Below are positions 60,201-64,000 of a DNA stretch of 64,000 nucleotides, piece after piece. This DNA is from Microcyclospora pomicola (lineage: Eukaryota > Ascomycota > Dothideomycetes > Capnodiales). The translations under genes were made by a program, and so were the position numbers. Where the stretch lies: the NCBI GenBank assembly GCA_002786065.1, contig NHNY01000009.1:310001-374000 (forward strand), written 5' to 3'. Every line of letters begins with the position of its first letter. Within the stretch, counting starts at the first letter, position 1. The notes under the pieces were generated by a model, which was not told where the DNA came from, did no database searches, and worked only from the letters and a program-made list of their open reading frames with translations.

Positions 60201-60230
60201 AGACTGCCACGGTTGGCGAAGCGGCTTTGA
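48268..60230 (+). CDS. Hybrid PKS-NRPS megasynthase
   Basis: Builds a reduced polyketide chain, joins it to one amino acid and releases the product. Six exons, 48268-49228, 49295-54566, 54616-54970, 55031-55637, 55691-58120 and 58174-60230; the sum is divisible by three, 3893 aa. Each join restores a core motif, for example HGTGTQAGD and NEYGPTEVS. Domains: KS with C181, H320, H363; AT with GHSSG, S649; DH with H978 and D1152; a degenerate CMeT about 1330-1480; KR with GLTGDLG at 2052 and Y2191; ACP with S2367; C with HHIMIDA at 2590; A with [11 protein letters not shown] near 3067, YLTGDMG and [11 protein letters not shown] with GGNS, S3480; R with GATGFLG near 3579 and Y3726-x3-K3730. No ER signature is seen, fitting the separate enoyl reductase. 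By-eye A-domain specificity residues are roughly D-A-A-S-A-C-E-V-A-K, which I cannot match to an amino acid. Confidence 0.95.
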
Positions 60231-61257
60231 TGTGCCAATCATGTAGACGGCGACTTCGCTTGGCAGTATCTGTACATAGTTGTCAGTCTCGTTTGAATTA
60301 CAATGTTATTTCGTTCTCATCGTAACTTAGGTACGTTACGATGTAGCCAATCTAGGAGTTTGTAGTATATCGCTCGTGATAAGATTACTGCGCAGAAATT
60401 ACTATTTCCCATCACTTCTACTTGTTCTAAGGTGTGACCACAAAAGTAAGGAGGAGTCAAGATCATCGCCTCCATCTCCGTGCTAAAAACATCACCAAGA
60501 GAAGACGTAGCGAGGCCAGCGCAACATCAAGATCAACCTATCATTCTTTGGCCAGTTCGCGAATGTCCTCAAGGCCGAAGAGAATATGGACGCCTGTCTG
60601 CTTGACGTGCACGATTTTTAAGCCGCGTAATGGTAAAGAGGTGTCATGAGGTCTCGGAAACATATGAAGTGAAGGAGGGAGTATGCAAAGCTACATCTTC
60701 AACACGAACCTGGAAAGATACACGTATGATCATACAGAACTTCATCACTCTGCATACGATTCCAGCCGACTCAACAGCGTTCACGCCACTTTAGGCCTTC
60801 AGCGGTTCCAAGTGCCAGCCTTGCCAGTTGTTCTCCAGCGAGCCGTGCAGCGCATTGCTATAATCAGCGCTAGAATACTATAACTTACCGAGAGGGACAT
60901 CAGCGTGTCTATGTTACACTCGAGGCATTGCCCTTCAAGAAGTAATCGAATATTATATTAGTAAGTACTGTCACAATAAAATCAGACGAGGCATGGTATT
61001 ATATGAGGGCGACATAAACGTAGCACGGTTTGCTAAACGTCTATCGGCTGATTGTACTGCTTTACGCTTTAATATTACTAGATAATGTGACCGCTACATT
61101 ACCTAGACTTCTAACAGTCGCTCTGCAGTTCTATGACCATTCACGTATCTCATGTCACCTGTCATGCATAACTGCTTCGCCCCTGGTGCCTTTGGCAATT
61201 CTTCTTGGCTACTCCGAGCAGAACGGTGCGGGCTCGTCGAGATCCCATATCGGCGAC
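60231..61257. other. Fragmentary region after the PKS-NRPS
   Basis: 1 kb with no intact gene. It contains the PKS-NRPS 3' UTR, a relic of the monooxygenase 3' end (about 60785-60900) and an A/T-richer stretch at about 60930-61110 of unknown origin. Confidence 0.5.
60785..60900 (-). pseudogene. Decayed copy of the monooxygenase 3' end
   Basis: The minus strand of this stretch closely matches the last exon of the flavin monooxygenase at 63379-63541, including the shared block around CCAGTTGTTCTCCAGCGAGC (plus-strand text) and the end of the coding region. The copy is shorter than its source because of an internal gap, and no flanking exons are recognisable. It lies 2.5 kb from the source gene in the same orientation, so a local duplication followed by decay is likely. 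Confidence 0.75.
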
Positions 61258-62049
61258 ATGTCTACCACTTCAGACCGAAAGGCGACGCTGATTTCGCTCC
61301 TCACGACCCTTTACTCGATCCTGGTGGATCAACAGTACACGCTGGCGGACACGGTGATCTTGCCACCGCACGCTGCGGACGCGATCGACATTGCCGCGGC
61401 CGAGGAGGCCAACTTCACCGATCCGGACTTGCAGACTCTCCTGCTCCGCATACCGTACCTCGTCACCGACATCGAGATTCCGCTGGCCTACGAGACGCTG
61501 CCGCTGATATACACCAACCGCGCGGACGACTCGGATGCGTCCGGGGACGCATTCGACGTTGCGCGCGATCCGGCGCTTCAGGATCGAAGGTTCCTCAACC
61601 CTCCCGGAATGCTCGTGCTGACGCGTGCGAACAATGGCGGCGAGACCCTGCTGTACGAGCTCCGCGCGCGGCGCATTCGGGTGTGGAACCATTTTCTCGA
61701 TGAATCCGACATCTGGCAGGGCACGCCGGCATGAGACATCGAAGATGAAGGGAACCCACTGGTAGGCTGAATTCGAAAGTGGATCGGACTGGAGCGAATG
61801 TTAGTGGCGAATGGCGGTGGGGGCTGGCGGTCTGTCGAGTTTGAGGGACCGTCCGTTGCTGCTGAGACCTCGGACCGTGAGAAGGACTTGAGGGCGGCGT
61901 TCCGGCAGTGTGGCTGGGATAGTGGGGCTTGGGAGAAGGTCGATAGGGATAGCGGCGGGGTGGCGCAGAGGGCGGAGCGGGCGAGGAGGAAGGCGGTGCA
62001 GGACTTCAATGCCGAAGCTTTGGTGCAGCGGAGAGGGAGCTGCGATTAG
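61258..62049 (+). pseudogene. Hypothetical gene interrupted by two in-frame TGA codons
   Basis: From ATG 61258 (MSTTSDRKATLISLLTTLYS) a 158-codon frame with good protein character runs to TGA at 61732-61734. It includes LADTVILPPHAADAIDIA, LLLRIPYLVTDIEIP and RIRVWNHFLDES. The same frame then continues with protein-like text (DIEDEGNPLVG), meets a second TGA at 61768-61770, and goes on for 92 more codons to TAG at 62047 (RKWIGLERMLVANGGGGW). No GT-AG intron removes both stops cleanly. Either the gene ends at the first TGA as a 158-aa protein or it is a recent pseudogene. Both stops could come from CGA or TGG codons by C-to-T or G-to-A change. Family unknown. Confidence 0.55.
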
Positions 62050-62584
62050 GCGGGCGAACCGTCGAAATGTTTGCACTCTCGCGGCGTCTGATGATTGTGC
62101 ATTTATGTGAGCGACTACCAAGGGTGATCGAGTTCCCCATCAGTTACGTGCAAGGGGGTGACAGCAAGCCCCGGACACGAGGTCAGATCTCAGCTGTTAC
62201 CGACATCAGTCGTGAAGATGCGCGGACGCGAGAGGCCAGCCTTAGCTCCTATGTGGGGATGAGACCTTCTCACCCTCGAGTTCCAACCTTTCTGAGCGGG
62301 ATGCGGGATGTTTTGGATCGACCAGGGTGTATCATAGCTCGTTATGAGTGTTGGCGATGTCGAAAGCCGACCTTGAGTGTCCGAGGAGCTGTGTGAGACA
62401 GATTCATCGAGACTTTTGCCAGTGTCTGACGCCCGTACTCATCCCGAGTACCACTTAGGAATAGAACTGAGTGGTCGGGCAGTATGAGACTGTGTAAAGA
62501 AGTTTCGTGTGTCTTCGGATATAACAGTGATGGAGTGTATCATCGTAGTAAGCCATAAGAGGACCGAGCTGGAAGGCTCGCAAA
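62050..62584. other. Intergenic, nothing recognised
   Basis: About 530 bp with only short ORFs without support. Confidence 0.5.
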
Positions 62585-63351
62585 CTACTCAAAGTCACCG
62601 TCCTGGCTGCCTTCTCCATCCTCACTGTTATCATCCTCAGACTTGAAGAGATCTGGAAGGGGGGTATCATTCGATGCAACCCCAACCTGACCCGCAACCT
62701 CACTGTCGTCCTCTTCAACCTCGAAGAGATCTGGAAGGGAGATATCCTTCGATGCAACCCCAACCTGACCCGCGACCTGAGGATGATATCTGCTAAATGC
62801 GTCCAGAATCAAACCTAAACCTCTCGGAGTGTGCAAGTCTGCTTTGCTGCCGACGGGTACCTTGACGTGCTTTCCTATCTTCCCAATCCTGTCCCCAGTC
62901 ACCCTGATAGAACTCGTTAGTGAATTTGAGATTAGCACCGTAATCTGTAGGCATATCAGCAAAGTTGTAGACAATAGTAAAGCAGATGTTACGAACTAGA
63001 GGACAAAGTGCAATTCCAGGTGGAATTCCCAAAGAAGCAATTCATGCAACAGCCTTTGAACATCTTCTCACCGTCGCCACGTTTGACTTGAACGCAGGTC
63101 GCAAATCTCCTGTGTTTGCTCTTGCAGTAGCCACAGGCATGGTCGTCGGATACAACGATCCTGCCTGTGGCTACTTGACCAAGGAGAGCGGCGGCATAGT
63201 TGGAGTATTCAGTGAGATTGACTTTGTTGTGGGAGGAGTTTCTCCACTCAATCTCGGGCCATCTCGACCAAACACCACGGTACAACTTCAATTTCGAAGC
63301 AGCATGATATACACGCATGGCTACACAAGACGTCCATCGTTCTTCGTTCAA
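62585..63351 (-). pseudogene. Cysteine-rich DUF3716-like fragment with acidic repeat tail
   Basis: On the minus strand, 62989-63351 encodes about 120 residues with a cysteine pattern C-x2-C...C-V...CC-x2-C...C (ACGYCKSKHRRFATCV, then GCCMNCFFGN), like the fungal DUF3716 family of unknown function. A separate frame at 62585-62974 encodes LGLILDAFSRYHPQ followed by an acidic tail with a tandem repeat. Neither frame opens with ATG (both begin at TTG), and I could not find a convincing intron joining them. The upstream end is only 28 bp from the monooxygenase stop codon, leaving no room for a promoter. It is therefore probably a 5'-truncated gene remnant. Family assignment is by eye. Confidence 0.45.
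62645..62780 (-). repeat. 78-bp tandem repeat, two copies, in the acidic tail
   Basis: GAAGAGATCTGGAAGG recurs at 62645 and 62723, a 78-bp period (26 codons) of near-identical sequence; the second copy is partial at its end. In protein terms the unit contains VAGQVGVAS, then LPDLF and an acidic run. The period is a multiple of three, so the frame is kept. Confidence 0.85.
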
Positions 63352-63378
63352 TACGACTAAGCAGCAACCTACATATCT

Positions 63379-64000
63379 TTAAGCCTTAAGCTGCTCCACA
63401 TGCCAGCCCTGCCAGTTGTTCTCCAGCGAGCCATGCAGCGCATTGCAATAATCGACCATGCCGCCGGCCCAGTTGAGTGGCTCGACACGCTTGCCCGGGA
63501 TATTGGCGCCGGAATACCATGAATTGGCGAGAGGGAAGAGTCTGTACATTGCCATTAGCATGTTTTTCCAGGCAATCTTTGTTTGATAGCTTGTGTCGAC
63601 ACTCACGTTTCTTCCCATTTCTCGGCCATGCGCTTACACCAGTCATCCTCGACCTCCTTCTTCGACTCAACGCGGGTAATGCCTTCCGCAGTAGCGCGTT
63701 TGATGGCTTCTTCGACGAATTCTGCTTGGAATTGAGTGCACGATGTACCATTGGAGAAGGCCGTGGGAGCCTGTGGTCCGTAGAGGAAGAACATGTTTGG
63801 AAACCCACAAATGGCGATACCCATAGACGTCTGTAGGCGATCCTTCCAGTGATCTGCGATGGTTCCACCATCAGTTCCGACAATGTCGAGTTGTGCCAGA
63901 GAGCCAGTGACAGCGTCGAAGCCAGTGGCAAGGATGAGAACCTCGACGTCCTTGACACCCTTGGATGTCCGGAGGCCGGTGGGGGTGACTTCCTCGATGG
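63379..64000 (-). CDS. Baeyer-Villiger-type flavin monooxygenase, 3' part
   Basis: Class B flavin monooxygenase, cut by the window edge; only the C-terminal ~185 residues are seen. Two exons are visible, 63607 to beyond 64000 and 63541-63379, with a 65-bp GTGAGT...CAG intron. Signatures are LATGFDAVTGSL (the ATGxD motif of these enzymes), DHWKDRLQTSMGIAICGFPN, MFFLYGPQAPTAFSNG, and the C-terminal FPLANSWYSGANIPGK with NWAGG. These are typical of STCW-like fungal Baeyer-Villiger monooxygenases. In cytochalasan clusters such an enzyme inserts oxygen into the polyketide macrocycle; a similar role here is inference from position. A decayed copy of its last exon lies at 60785-60900. Confidence 0.9.

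Noticed and set aside
60930-61110. A/T-richer stretch that might be a transposon remnant
   Set aside because: No terminal repeats, target duplications or coding frames could be identified, so no element is called.

Overview
The window is nuclear DNA of a filamentous ascomycete. The evidence is short GT-AG introns of about 50-230 bp, a Zn2Cys6 regulator, an SSN8-type cyclin C, a SAL1-type carrier and a large polyketide synthase-nonribosomal peptide synthetase (PKS-NRPS). Protein style suggests Dothideomycetes, perhaps Mycosphaerellales, but that is inference. I saw no rRNA, tRNA, CRISPR array or intact transposon. All exon boundaries come from reading splice sites and keeping protein family motifs in frame.

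The left part, 0.5-15.3 kb, is housekeeping: a Ca2+-regulated mitochondrial carrier (SAL1-like), Mediator cyclin C (SSN8), a small polyQ protein, a HAD phosphatase, ESCRT-III VPS24, the Hsp90 co-chaperone p23/SBA1, the mitochondrial S-adenosylmethionine carrier PET8 and the NMD factor UPF3. From 15.3 to 35 kb genes are sparse. This part holds an orphan 421-aa protein, a 1705-aa WD40 plus alpha-solenoid protein, a small conserved protein with an acidic DEDLF motif, and a GIT1-like MFS transporter, separated by 2-3 kb stretches without recognisable genes.

The right part, about 35-64 kb, is a secondary-metabolite cluster. It has a Zn2Cys6 regulator, an HSL-type alpha/beta hydrolase, a FUS2-type alpha/beta hydrolase, a trans-acting enoyl reductase, a cytochrome P450, a 14-TM MFS exporter, a small DUF1772-like membrane protein, a six-exon PKS-NRPS of 3893 aa (KS-AT-DH-degenerate CMeT-KR-ACP-C-A-T-R), and at the right edge the 3' part of a Baeyer-Villiger-type flavin monooxygenase. 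The PKS-NRPS has no working ER domain that I can see, so the stand-alone reductase should supply it. The R domain keeps its YxxxK pair, which favours reductive release as an aldehyde. The set resembles cytochalasan-type clusters, but no Diels-Alderase gene is visible here and the C-methyltransferase looks dead.

The most useful new observation is a 9-mer, RCGCCGAAG. It occurs in each intergenic promoter region from the HSL-type hydrolase to the PKS-NRPS (seven intergenic copies between 39.1 and 48.1 kb) and, in my reading, in no other intergenic region. It is a candidate binding site for the pathway regulator. Downstream of the PKS-NRPS the DNA becomes fragmentary: a decayed copy of the monooxygenase 3' end, a hypothetical gene cut by two in-frame TGA codons, and a cysteine-rich fragment beside a 78-bp tandem repeat.
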